From: Candidatus Pacearchaeota archaeon
GTDB lineage: Archaea; Nanobdellota; Nanobdellia; Pacearchaeales; GW2011-AR1
Direction of reading: 5' to 3'
DNA length: 43,958 bases
NCBI GenBank assembly: GCA_018304985.1
Contig: JAGVWP010000002.1
Span: 1-43,958 of the forward strand
In this document: one piece after another, positions 1 to 8,779 of the stretch
Layout: every line of letters starts with the position of its first letter
Position numbering within the stretch: the first letter of the stretch is position 1
Made by a program: the position numbers and the translations under genes
The notes under the pieces: generated by a model
What the model was told of the DNA's origin: nothing
Databases searched by the model: none
Seen by the model: only the letters and a program-made list of their open reading frames with translations

Positions 1-39
1 TTTTTGCCGTCGGCAATATAAATAATATCGTCGAGAATT

Positions 40-135
40 TAATCATTTATATACTGCAGTATATAGATTCATCGGAGGTTTTTCAAAACCCTCTATACTA
101 TATTTTTGCCTTATTTATCAATGAAAGCGACTGAG
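40..135 (+). repeat. Dispersed intergenic element, diverged copy
   Basis: AGTATATAGATTCATCGGAGG...TTTTCAAAACCCTCTATACTATATTTTTGCCTTATTTATC. Confidence 0.45.
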
Positions 136-209
136 TTTACTAGTTTTAATCTACCCGTTCTACTTAATTATTTATATTAATTCTTAGTATATTCAAAATA
201 TTTTAATAA

Positions 210-350
210 CTGCGTAATCAACGAACCTTGAGTTGATGAAGCAAACAATCATAAATAATTTCCCTGGGAGGGTGGCGGGCAACTTTGCGAGAATATTTTA
301 AATATAATTACGAGCAGAGTTGCGAGAAGGGGGGCTTGGTTTGGAGGGAG
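210..350. ncRNA. Candidate structured noncoding RNA downstream of rnp3
   Basis: Hairpin ATCAAC-N9-GTTGAT (217-237) and 10-bp stem GCAACTTTGC/GCAGAGTTGC (279-288/314-323, one G-U), within a G-rich island in an AT-rich region. Confidence 0.4.
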
Positions 351-366
351 ATATAAATTATATGCT

Positions 367-408
367 AAAAATTAAAAACCATTGAAAGATATTGCAGTAT
401 TTTCAAAA
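367..408 (-). repeat. Dispersed intergenic element, 3'-half only, abutting rnp3 stop codon
   Basis: Reverse complement ATACTTTTTGAAAATACTGCAATATCTTTCAA. Confidence 0.55.
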
Positions 409-873
409 AGTATTATCAACAGCATATTTCGCCGTGCTTGTCGGCATTCCTAAACTCATTAATAAAGAAAATAAATCATGCTTATTCTTGTCTCCAGCAT
501 TGAATAAAACTATTTTAATTTTGTATTTGCTGCATAATTTAATATTCTGCATTAACCTTCCTAAATAGTCCGCTAATACAAAATCTGTTTTTTCCTTTAT
601 TTCACTAAAATCAAGGCCTATAGCAATATTATTATCTTTTGCCAGTTTGCATAATACATGATTCAAGCCAGAATCTCTCTGCTTTAACCTATCTTTTCTG
701 CCTTTAAAATCTCCGAATAATAAAACATCAACTTTTTTGTTTTCGAGTATTTTTCTGTTAAACTCATCATCTTTTGCAACTACTATTGCCTTTATTCCCT
801 GTTTAAATGCTTTTTCTATCTGATTTCTTGCTTCATTTATATTTGTCGTGTCAATTAAGTTATAGGCTTGCAT
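403..873 (-). CDS. rnp3: Ribonuclease P protein component 3 (Rpp30/PHP-like)
   Basis: MQAYNLIDTTNINEARNQIEKAFKQGIKAIVV...VLLFGDFKG...IAIGLDFSEI...LMSLGMPTSTAKYAV resembles the archaeal Rpp30 pattern; start moved to the internal Met of the 403-972 ORF. Confidence 0.82.
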   Translation of the reverse strand: MQAYNLIDTTNINEARNQIEKAFKQGIKAIVVAKDDEFNRKILENKKVDVLLFGDFKGRKDRLKQRDSGLNHVLCKLAKDNNIAIGLDFSEIKEKTDFVLADYLGRLMQNIKLCSKYKIKIVLFNAGDKNKHDLFSLLMSLGMPTSTAKYAVDNTF

Positions 874-1011
874 ATAAAAACAACAAATAATAACTTTATA
901 AATAATAAGGTTTATGTATAATTCTAAAATTGCAATATTGTTCATAGAATTATATATTGGAGAATTTTGCACAAAAGTTATATAAACTATAAAATTCTCT
1001 TTAAGTTTAAC

Positions 1012-1704
1012 ATGGAAAAGAGGATATTCGTATTAAGCATTGGCGGAAGCCAGATATTTAAAGATAATAAGATAAATACAAACTTTCTTAATAAATTCAA
1101 GAAAATTATTCTGTCAAACACAAGAAATAAAAAATTTATAATTGTTTGTGGAGGAGGGAGTGTTGCACGAACTTATATTCAGGGCTTGAAAGAAGTAAAT
1201 GCAACTGAAAAATTGCAAAGCTTTGCAGGCATATCTGTAACAAGAACAAATGCAAGATTTATGGGCTATTTTTTTGGATTTGATTCAGAAGACGGCATAG
1301 CCCATACAATGCGTGATGTAGAAAATATGGTTAAAAAACAAGATATTGTATTCTGCGGAGCATTGGAATACCATCCTCATCAAACATCTGATTCAACAGC
1401 GGCACAAATTGCAGAGCATTTCAGCAGTGATTTTATAAATATCACAAATGTCGCTGGATTATATACTGCAAATCCTCTAACAAATAAAAATGCCAAATTT
1501 ATTCCATACATAAGTTGGAAAGGATTTCACGAAATAGCCTTAAAAATCCCATTCAAACCAGGCCAGCATTTTGTTTTAGACCAAAAAGCGTCTAAAATAA
1601 TAATGGATAAAAAAATAAAAACTTATATTCTTGGATCAAATATAAAAAATCTGGATAATCTTTTAAAAAATAGAAAATTCAACGGGACAATAATATTCGG
1701 ATAA
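1012..1704 (+). CDS. pyrH: Uridylate kinase, archaeal type
   Basis: MEKRIFVLSIGGSQIF...FIIVCGGGSVARTYI... amino-acid-kinase fold motifs; start at ATG 1012. Confidence 0.85.
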   Translation: MEKRIFVLSIGGSQIFKDNKINTNFLNKFKKIILSNTRNKKFIIVCGGGSVARTYIQGLKEVNATEKLQSFAGISVTRTNARFMGYFFGFDSEDGIAHTMRDVENMVKKQDIVFCGALEYHPHQTSDSTAAQIAEHFSSDFINITNVAGLYTANPLTNKNAKFIPYISWKGFHEIALKIPFKPGQHFVLDQKASKIIMDKKIKTYILGSNIKNLDNLLKNRKFNGTIIFG

Positions 1705-1747
1705 ATTCTAAATAAGAAATAAACTATTAACTAATCTAATAAATAAG

Positions 1748-1886
1748 GTTAAATTTTTCACAAAACAAAAGGAGAGGTTGATAAGGAGAAACTTGGTTCT
1801 CTTTATATTGTAATAATTCAGGATATATTTTGAAAATACTACAACATCTCTGCCTAATTTATTTGAGAAAGTTACTGATTTTCTAT
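1748..1886 (+). repeat. Dispersed intergenic element, type-II copy
   Basis: AAATTTTTCACAAAACAAAAGGAGAGGTTGATAAGGAGAAACTTGGTTCTCTTTATATTGTAATAATTCA...TTTTGAAAATACTACAACATCTCTGCCTAATTTATTTGAG. Confidence 0.8.
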
Positions 1887-1913
1887 TAATTAATCACTGT
1901 TTTGCTTATTTAT

Positions 1914-2162
1914 CTAATTGTAAATATTCTTTCTATGCCCAACCTTTAATATTAAAATAATTAACTGGTTATTATCTATATCTAAAATAACTCTATAATC
2001 TCCAACCCTCAATTTGTAGCCAGGCTCACCAACAAGTTTTTCAACAAAATGGTCTGGCCTTATTTTAATTCTTTCAAGAACGGAACCCATTCTTTCTTGA
2101 ATTTCATTTTCAAGTTTAAGAAATTGTATTTTAGCTTTATCAGTAAATTTGATTTCATACAT
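1914..2162 (-). CDS. RelE/ParE-family toxin
   Basis: MYEIKFTDKAKIQFLKLENEIQERM...YKLRVGDYRVILDIDNNQLIILILKVGHRKNIY is typical RelE; overlaps its antitoxin gene. Confidence 0.9.
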   Translation of the reverse strand: MYEIKFTDKAKIQFLKLENEIQERMGSVLERIKIRPDHFVEKLVGEPGYKLRVGDYRVILDIDNNQLIILILKVGHRKNIYN

Positions 2163-2379
2163 TAAGCTTCAGCTCCTTTTTTATGTCTTCCCATTTATGA
2201 ACTTTTCCAGCTTTTACTTGAGCTCTGGCTTCAGCAATATCTCTTTTTGTTTCTTCTGATAATTCCATAGTGTCCTCTATTAAATCCCAAATAATTCCTT
2301 CATAACTCTCTTTATCATTCATCTTTCTTTTCTTAAGAGTTTCTAATAATTCTCTGCTAACTTGTATTGTTGTTTCCAT
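2155..2379 (-). CDS. RelB-like/CopG-like antitoxin
   Basis: Small charged ORF directly upstream of and overlapping relE. Confidence 0.7.
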   Translation of the reverse strand: METTIQVSRELLETLKKRKMNDKESYEGIIWDLIEDTMELSEETKRDIAEARAQVKAGKVHKWEDIKKELKLNV

Positions 2380-2395
2380 ATCAACTATATAACTT

Positions 2396-2405
2396 ACTAT
2401 AGTAT
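2396..2405. promoter_or_regulatory. Palindrome TACTATAGTA next to TATA-like TATTTAAATA, candidate RelBE operator/promoter
   Basis: Perfect 10-bp palindrome abutting TATTTAAATA just upstream of the antitoxin start. Confidence 0.45.
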
Positions 2406-2430
2406 TTAAATATTTCTGTTTTAAGTAGTT

Positions 2431-2727
2431 TTACCTCACAGTAAACAGCCTATTATCCTTAACATTAAACACTCCAAGTCTAACTCCAGAATCAATCCAT
2501 CCGTGAGCGTAATTCAAAGCTGCAAAGGCATTTACATAATCCTGTTTTTTCTCGAAGAATTTTGCATCGCTTAAATAATTTTTAACCATTTCAATTATTT
2601 CCTTTGCTTCCTTTTCCTTGCCTTTAACAATATTTTTCTTAATTTTTACAATTTCCAAAGCTTTGTTGCTTAATGAAAAATATTTTTTAAGCTTTTCTTT
2701 TGTTATTTTGTCTTGTTTCATAGTCAA
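2431..2727 (-). CDS. DUF357 family protein
   Basis: AFAALNYAHGWIDSGVRLGVFNVKDNRLFTV matches the DUF357 signature. Confidence 0.8.
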   Translation of the reverse strand: MTMKQDKITKEKLKKYFSLSNKALEIVKIKKNIVKGKEKEAKEIIEMVKNYLSDAKFFEKKQDYVNAFAALNYAHGWIDSGVRLGVFNVKDNRLFTVR

Positions 2728-2739
2728 CTTTTAAGCATT

Positions 2740-3924
2740 TTAGAGATCGGTTGAAATTATAAATCCTTTTTCGTTAATAAACTCTTTTGAAATTATATAA
2801 CATTCTTTTATTCCTAAACTATCAGATAATTTTTTAAGCTTTAAATAATCTTTAATATTGCCTTTATTTTTTGCCTCTAAGGCAATATTTTGCTCGCTTA
2901 AAATAAAGTCTATCTCTCCCCCAATTCTTCTCTCATAATATTTTATTTCTCCATAATTCTTTAAATTATTAAGCACGGCATTCTCAAATAAATTTCCATC
3001 TTCGCATTTTCCAATGTATTTTCCAATTCCATTATCGCAAATATAAATTTTTTTTGTCCCGCTTATCTCCCTATCAATGCTTTTTGTAAATGGAGAAATT
3101 AACTTTAGAAAATATGTTTTTTCAAGAAATGAAATATATGAATAAATTGTTTCTCTGGAAACTCCCAATTCAGATGAAAGCTTTGATATATCTAGCTTAG
3201 CTCCAACTCTTTTTAAAAGAAGCAATGATAAATCTCTAAACTTATTTATCTCCTTAAAATCTGCCAGACCAAGAACATCTTTTTCAAAATAAGACCTGAA
3301 TATGTCAATTAAAATTTCTTTTTTTCTTTCATAAACACTCTCCAAAACTACTTGGGGAAATCCCCCAAACTCAATATATTCTTCATACAATTTTTTTATT
3401 CTTTCATATTCGATTTTATTTTTATTTTTATCTTTCTGGCTAAACTTTATATAAAACTTTTTAATTTGTCCCTTAAATAGCAAAAACTCCTCAAAATCAA
3501 GCGGGAATAATTCAAAAATAATTTTTCTTCCAGCCAAGCTTTCTGGAAAAAGGTTCTTAAGGTAAAAGCTGCTTGACCCTGTTAAAAAAAATTTTACATC
3601 ATAATGATCATATAAATACTTCACTGCTTTAATAGCTTCTGGCTTTGCCTGGATTTCATCAAGAAATATAAATGCTTTTCCTTTATTACTGATTCCAAAA
3701 GGAGCTAAATTTGCCCAAATATTATTATAATCTTCCTCCTCAAAAATTTTCTGGTTAAGCGGGTTATCCAGGTCTAAAAACACCTTATTTGTATTTTTTA
3801 TATGCTCATAGACCATTTTAAATAAAGTGGTTTTGCCGACTCTTCTCATCCCAGTTACAACTATAATTTCTTTATTATCAATTCTCTCAATAATTTTATC
3901 TAAAAGCTTTCTTTTGTATATCAT
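2740..3924 (-). CDS. Archaeal AAA ATPase (ATPase/DUF4143 family)
   Basis: VTGMRRVGKTTLFKMV Walker A; IFLDEIQAKPEAIKAVKYLYD; FFLTGSSSFYLKNLFPESLAGRKIIFELFPLDFEEFL. Confidence 0.9.
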   Translation of the reverse strand: MIYKRKLLDKIIERIDNKEIIVVTGMRRVGKTTLFKMVYEHIKNTNKVFLDLDNPLNQKIFEEEDYNNIWANLAPFGISNKGKAFIFLDEIQAKPEAIKAVKYLYDHYDVKFFLTGSSSFYLKNLFPESLAGRKIIFELFPLDFEEFLLFKGQIKKFYIKFSQKDKNKNKIEYERIKKLYEEYIEFGGFPQVVLESVYERKKEILIDIFRSYFEKDVLGLADFKEINKFRDLSLLLLKRVGAKLDISKLSSELGVSRETIYSYISFLEKTYFLKLISPFTKSIDREISGTKKIYICDNGIGKYIGKCEDGNLFENAVLNNLKNYGEIKYYERRIGGEIDFILSEQNIALEAKNKGNIKDYLKLKKLSDSLGIKECYIISKEFINEKGFIISTDL

Positions 3925-4049
3925 TTTGTCTATTATTAACTTACAAAATTTATATAAATATGTAAGGTAGTATTAGACACTTTATAAATCTTTCGGCGAG
4001 TGCCTTTGTTATTTTGTCTTGGACCATTTTAAATAAATATTATAAAAGG

Positions 4050-4142
4050 TTAAAAAATTCTTCTTCTTGTTAATCCTGCTTCTTTAATTATGGATAGTAA
4101 TGTGCCTTTAGCCATTACTGGATGATTTGGAACACTAATTCT
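4050..4142 (-). pseudogene. Truncated HicA toxin remnant (C-terminal part)
   Basis: Minus-strand frame reads RISVPNHPVMAKGTLLSIIKEAGLTRRRIF*; HicA C-terminal signature VPNHP..KGTL..I.K.AGL; in-frame TAG just upstream and no N-terminal half found. Confidence 0.7.
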
Positions 4143-4192
4143 CTTCTATTAAAAGGAGATGTCATAAGAAGGACCTTGGTCCTTTTTATAGG
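4136..4192 (+). repeat. Dispersed intergenic element, type-II hairpin only
   Basis: TATTAAAAGGAGATGTC + ATAAGAAGGACC-TT-GGTCCTTTTTAT (4164-4189). Confidence 0.7.
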
Positions 4193-4432
4193 ATACTGTC
4201 AAGTTAACGTGACGTAATAATAAATTATCTTTAAAAGCTGAAACATATGAAATTAAGCCGTTTGTTAAATTCAAAATTAAATGAATATATCGTTACTATT
4301 TCTAAAATTAATATGATCTATAATCTGTGATATTTTGGATTAATATATATTATCTATTGAAAAATAGGTATGTTCCGATAAGTTGACAATACCTTGAAAG
4401 AAATAATTAATAGATAAAAATTTATTTTAGCG

Positions 4433-5905
4433 CTAAATAATTTTTTTAATTAATCCCTTAATTACATCTCTTCTGCTAAGAGCATAAGCTCCTGCTCCTG
4501 CTAAAGCAAGCGCAGATAATCCTGTAACCAGTTTTCCAACAGGCAGTGATGGAGTTGGCGGGAAACTTTGATCATCTAAAGGATTTGTTCCTTGAGTTAC
4601 TTCATAACCATCATTAGCTCCGTCTCCATCTGTATCTGGATTATTTGGATTTGTATCTATTACATTATCATAATTATCTGGATTCCCATCTCTATTCACT
4701 TCATTAAAGTCATTATATCCATCACTATCACTATCAGCTAAATTCATGTTTGTCCCAAGAGTTATTTCAATGCCATTGTTTAAACCATCACCATCATTAT
4801 CTGTAGTCGGGTTAAATCCTAAAGGATTTGTAATTGTTATTGTTCCGCTTCCTTGATTATCAACTAACTGGGTATGAATAGTTGGAATATCTGTTAAATA
4901 TCCTGTTGCTTTTAACCCATTATCTGTTGTTCCATCTTTTCCAGATTTTGCAACAGTTCCAACCCATGCATCTCCATCAGCAATAACTGTTCCGTTAAAA
5001 CTAGGCATTCCTAAAATTGCAGTGTTACTAAAATTCAGAATATTATTTCCAGAAGTGCCATCAGTTCCAAGATCTAAAACAGCATTTCTTTGTAGTTGAA
5101 ATCCTATTGTTCCGTTAATATCATTATATCTAAATGTAGCTATATTATCAACTAAATCTTTTGAAAGGGGACCTGTTACAATTACTGTTGCATCTGAATC
5201 AAAATTGGAAATAGTGTTATTTTCAATTGCAATATTAGCTGCCTGGCTAAAATTAATTGTTCTTTCAACATAAGAATTTTCCATACCTCCACTAGAAACA
5301 GAATTATACTGAACAAAAAATCCAAAATTAGGTCCTGTCCCGCCCCTAATATCGTGAATATACAAGAATTTATCAGCTATCAAGCTTAGCTCAACTGCAG
5401 AAGCATTTTGCCCATCTCCGTATAATTCCATATTATAATTTGCAGTATGAGAAGCCCTATGTGAGGCATAACTTCTGCTATTATCTGCATCTGTTAAAAT
5501 TTTAAATTTAACTAAATAAGAATTAGGGTCAGCCTGGCTTGAAACATAAGTTTTTAAGTCAACTAAAGCAAGATCTAGAGGAGTATCTTGCGCAGGAGGA
5601 ATAAGAACAGAAGGGTCATCAACATAAACCCGTGTGCCTGGTGGAGGAACAGGTATTCCTGCATCATAAGTTGACTTGTCCATTAACCATGCATTAATTT
5701 CTGTAAGTCCTGCAGGAGGAGTTACAACTGCATAAGCTGGTCTAGATGGAGAAGTATAAATATAACTAGCACCTGCAACTAATCCGGCAAGACCAAATCT
5801 AAAAACTTTTCTGCCGAGATTTTTTAAACTATCGTAAAAAAAACTTCTTTCATTTGCATTGCTTTCTCTAACATTTTCAGCACAATTGTTCTCTCTGGCT
5901 TGCAT
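4433..5905 (-). CDS. Secreted/surface protein with right-handed-repeat-like region, Ca-binding (thrombospondin type 3-like) repeats and C-terminal membrane anchor
   Basis: Signal-like FRFGLAGLVAGASYIYTSPSRPAYA; DNDGDGLNNGIEITLGTN..DSDSDGYNDFNEVN..NPDTDGDGANDGYEVTQGTNPLD; C-terminal SLPVGKLVTGLSALALAGAGAYALSRRDV. Confidence 0.75.
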   Translation of the reverse strand: MQARENNCAENVRESNANERSFFYDSLKNLGRKVFRFGLAGLVAGASYIYTSPSRPAYAVVTPPAGLTEINAWLMDKSTYDAGIPVPPPGTRVYVDDPSVLIPPAQDTPLDLALVDLKTYVSSQADPNSYLVKFKILTDADNSRSYASHRASHTANYNMELYGDGQNASAVELSLIADKFLYIHDIRGGTGPNFGFFVQYNSVSSGGMENSYVERTINFSQAANIAIENNTISNFDSDATVIVTGPLSKDLVDNIATFRYNDINGTIGFQLQRNAVLDLGTDGTSGNNILNFSNTAILGMPSFNGTVIADGDAWVGTVAKSGKDGTTDNGLKATGYLTDIPTIHTQLVDNQGSGTITITNPLGFNPTTDNDGDGLNNGIEITLGTNMNLADSDSDGYNDFNEVNRDGNPDNYDNVIDTNPNNPDTDGDGANDGYEVTQGTNPLDDQSFPPTPSLPVGKLVTGLSALALAGAGAYALSRRDVIKGLIKKII

Positions 5906-6081
5906 TTAATTCTTAAAAAAACATCGTTTATAAACATTTCGGCACTCTTTTTGCTAATTAATTTCAGATATCATACCATAATTTTGCCTAATTTTAATGT
6001 GAAAAGTGATTGACTCTTAAATTTTTATATATAACCTAAATTTAGTTCTTATATAAGCATACTTGCCCCACTCAAAAACCA

Positions 6082-6160
6082 TTTTAAATTTCTCCAAATA
6101 AGAAATTTAGTATTGTAATATTACAAATAAATATCCTAATCTCTGCTTAACTTAAATATA
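6082..6160 (+). repeat. Dispersed intergenic element, type-I hairpin copy, partial 3' half
   Basis: AAATTTCTCCAAATAAGAAATTTAGTATTGTAATATTAC... Confidence 0.7.
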
Positions 6161-6191
6161 TAATCTTCTGAATATTCTAATAACTTATGAA

Positions 6192-7736
6192 TTACACATT
6201 ATTAATTCCAGAACCATTATTAATATTTAATTGTCCGCCTTTATAAATAAAGATATAGTTATCTGTTGCTGTAAAACTTATACTTGAACTTCCATTTAAT
6301 GTCAAATTGCAATTATCTCTAATATAAAGATCGCCCCCATTAATTGTAACAGCCTGAGTTGTAAACACACAGGTAGAATTGCAGGTAAAATCTCCACTTC
6401 CAGGCACAGTGCAACCAGCCGCATTATCTGCATATGTTACAATAAGTTTCGGTTTACCAGAAACATCAGCAGAATCATTAAAATCAACAGAATCCTCACA
6501 TTCAAATGTTGATTCTTCGGGAGAGCCATAAATCCCAATCGCAAAAAAATTATTTGTTAATTGACCCTTTAAATCGTCATAAGAATTATTTCCTAAATCT
6601 ATTGAATATTCCTTTCCAGGCAGAGTATAATTTAATCCATTTCTGTAAGTTCCCAATCCATTATACCCTGTTGAAATATTATTATATAAGAACTCATCTC
6701 CCGTAGAATTTGTAGGATATGTGTTGTTATTTGATATTTTTGAACTGTTAAATCTAGAGATGCTTGTAGTGACTTCTGGCATGTTCTGGCTACAACTAGG
6801 TGTTTGTTCAAAAGAAATTGAATTCACACTTATATTTAGTGTAACATTAGTTACATTTGAAGTGTCAGGTATACTTGTTGTATCAAATTCAATAAAAGTT
6901 CGATAAGTGGTGCCTTCATCTTGAGATTGAGACTTCCAACCAATAGATGTAACATTTACTCCCCGAGCATAAAAGTTTGTGGCATAGTCTAAAGTTACTT
7001 GCCCCATATAAGTTTGTGTTATGGTAACTGTATCAGGGTCAATAACAACCGGATATTTCGCATTGTCCAGCCATGTCTTGTCAACTTCAACGCTAATTGT
7101 CAGCTTCTGTTTTTTTTGATATATTTTATAATTATTCATTAAGGTATTGTTATTAGCATCAACGCTGAAAGGCCTTGGCAAAATCTGTAAAATATTATTA
7201 TTTGCATCTCTTAAAACCAATTCGTTAGTTTCAAGGTCAATGCTCGCATTAATTCCTTCTGCCAAAATATAAGTTCCCATTTCAAACACATTTCTGAAAG
7301 GAAATGGCTTTCTATTAAGAATAATGTCTTTTTTTTCAATTCTTGGCTGGGAAATTTTTTCAATATAATTAAAATCAGTGCCATTGAAAAAAAACTCGTT
7401 TCCAGCACTGATTACCGCTGTATATGTTCCGTCAGGATTTTTATAAGTTTTTGAATTATAATCTCTTTTTTCTTTTACTTCAACCGGTTCTTTAATTAAT
7501 TTATCTTTTTCAGCATTAATTTGTTCCTGCTTAATTGCCTCGCCAGTAATTTTAACAGAGTTTCCTGTTAAAATACCAGCATTAACATCAAGTAATCTGA
7601 AGATTAAAAAAGAGGACAATAAAATAATTGCCAAGTATAAAAAAACCATCTTCTTGCTTTTTATATATTTAAAATATTTTTCAGATTTTTTATTTTTCAC
7701 GCTCATTTTTATAAAAACTAATTTAACTGGCTTCAA
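6192..7736 (-). CDS. Membrane-anchored extracellular protein, function unknown
   Basis: N-terminal TM segment MVFLYLAIILLSSFLIFRLL, Asn/Thr-rich beta-strand-like ectodomain with many N-x-S/T sequons. Confidence 0.65.
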   Translation of the reverse strand: MKPVKLVFIKMSVKNKKSEKYFKYIKSKKMVFLYLAIILLSSFLIFRLLDVNAGILTGNSVKITGEAIKQEQINAEKDKLIKEPVEVKEKRDYNSKTYKNPDGTYTAVISAGNEFFFNGTDFNYIEKISQPRIEKKDIILNRKPFPFRNVFEMGTYILAEGINASIDLETNELVLRDANNNILQILPRPFSVDANNNTLMNNYKIYQKKQKLTISVEVDKTWLDNAKYPVVIDPDTVTITQTYMGQVTLDYATNFYARGVNVTSIGWKSQSQDEGTTYRTFIEFDTTSIPDTSNVTNVTLNISVNSISFEQTPSCSQNMPEVTTSISRFNSSKISNNNTYPTNSTGDEFLYNNISTGYNGLGTYRNGLNYTLPGKEYSIDLGNNSYDDLKGQLTNNFFAIGIYGSPEESTFECEDSVDFNDSADVSGKPKLIVTYADNAAGCTVPGSGDFTCNSTCVFTTQAVTINGGDLYIRDNCNLTLNGSSSISFTATDNYIFIYKGGQLNINNGSGINNV

Positions 7737-7740
7737 ATTA

Positions 7741-7862
7741 TATTAAATTTTCTATTAAAAGGAAAGTTTGATAAAGAAAACCTTTGGTTGTCTTTATGAT
7801 TCAAAACTTCCCGAAATACTGCAATACTTTTGCCTGATTTATTATACTTATTAACTGATATT
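7741..7862 (+). repeat. Dispersed intergenic element, full type-II copy
   Basis: AAATTTTCTATTAAAAGGAAAGTTTGATAAAGAAAACCTTTGGTTGTCTTTAT + TCAAAACTTCCCGAAATACTGCAATACTTTTGCCTGATTTATTATA. Confidence 0.85.
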
Positions 7863-7998
7863 ATTTTATTTTTAAGTTTCATTTTCTATAATTTATATAC
7901 TTTAAATCATTATATAAAAGCTGATGATTATTAATATCATAATTAAAATATGGTGAAGATTCAGAAAGTTTAAATACTTCTTCTAGCTTATTCATATT

Positions 7999-8235
7999 AT
8001 GAGAATTGAAATAAATGAATATATTATTGTAGATAGCGAAATATGCCACGGGAAACCGGTATTTAAGAATACTAGAATTATGGTATGGCAGGTATTGGAG
8101 CTGCTTGGAAGTGGAATAGCTATTGAAGAGATTATAAAAGATTATTTCCCGCAACTCAATAAAGAAGCTATTTTGTCTGTCTTGAACTATGCTTCTAAGC
8201 TTGTAGAAGATGAAAAATATGTCCTCTTTCAATAA
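7999..8235 (+). CDS. DUF433 family antitoxin
   Basis: ICHGKPVFKNTRIMVWQVLELLGSGIAIEEIIKDYFPQLNKEAILSVLNYA; overlaps the downstream DUF5615-like toxin. Confidence 0.92.
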   Translation: MRIEINEYIIVDSEICHGKPVFKNTRIMVWQVLELLGSGIAIEEIIKDYFPQLNKEAILSVLNYASKLVEDEKYVLFQ

Positions 8236-8575
8236 ACCAAAACTTATTTCTGATGAAAATATACCGGTTGGGCTAACTGAATTGCTGATAAAAGAGGGTT
8301 TTGATGTTAAAAAAATACCTTTTGGTTCAACTGACAAAATTCTTTCAAAAATAGCAAAAGCCGAATCTAGAGTTATATTAACTTTTGATAAGCACTTCAT
8401 AGATAAAAACCTGTTTCCTCCAAAAGAACATCCAGGAATTATCTTTATAGATATACATCCCCCAATAATTGATGCTATATTATCATCACTCTTAAAGTTA
8501 TTTAATGAAATTAGCCATTCAGAATTTTCTGGCAAATTATTCATCCTTTCCTTATTTGGATTCCGCATTAAATGA
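8210..8575 (+). CDS. DUF5615 PIN-like toxin (Mut7-C-like)
   Basis: KLISDENIPVGLTELLIKEGFDVKKI...ILSKIAKAESRVILTFDKHF. Confidence 0.9.
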   Translation: MKNMSSFNKPKLISDENIPVGLTELLIKEGFDVKKIPFGSTDKILSKIAKAESRVILTFDKHFIDKNLFPPKEHPGIIFIDIHPPIIDAILSSLLKLFNEISHSEFSGKLFILSLFGFRIK

Positions 8576-8635
8576 ATGTTTTTATATTTATTTTCCATTT
8601 TTCACGCTCATTTTATAAAGTTAACTAACTGTAAA

Positions 8636-8756
8636 TTATGTTAAATTGTCCAATAAAGGAAAATTTAGTGTTATAGTTATTCAAAACTTCTTGAAATACT
8701 GCAATACTTTTGCCTGATTTATTATAATTATCCGCTAATATTTGCTTATTTTTATT
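8636..8756 (+). repeat. Dispersed intergenic element, type-I copy
   Basis: AAATTGTCCAATAAAGGAAAATTTAG...TCAAAACTTCTTGAAATACTGCAATACTTTTGCCTGATTTATTATAATTA; nearly identical to the 3' part of the 7741 copy. Confidence 0.85.
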
Positions 8757-8779
8757 CATTTTCATCCTCTTTTTTATTT

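Noticed and set aside
6192-7736. Frameshifted or truncated surface protein
   Set aside because: Ends abruptly (GSGINNV*) but there is no continuing homologous frame downstream to support a frameshift.
7879-8598. 239-aa minus-strand ORF
   Set aside because: Antisense to the well supported DUF433/DUF5615 pair; low-complexity translation without motifs.
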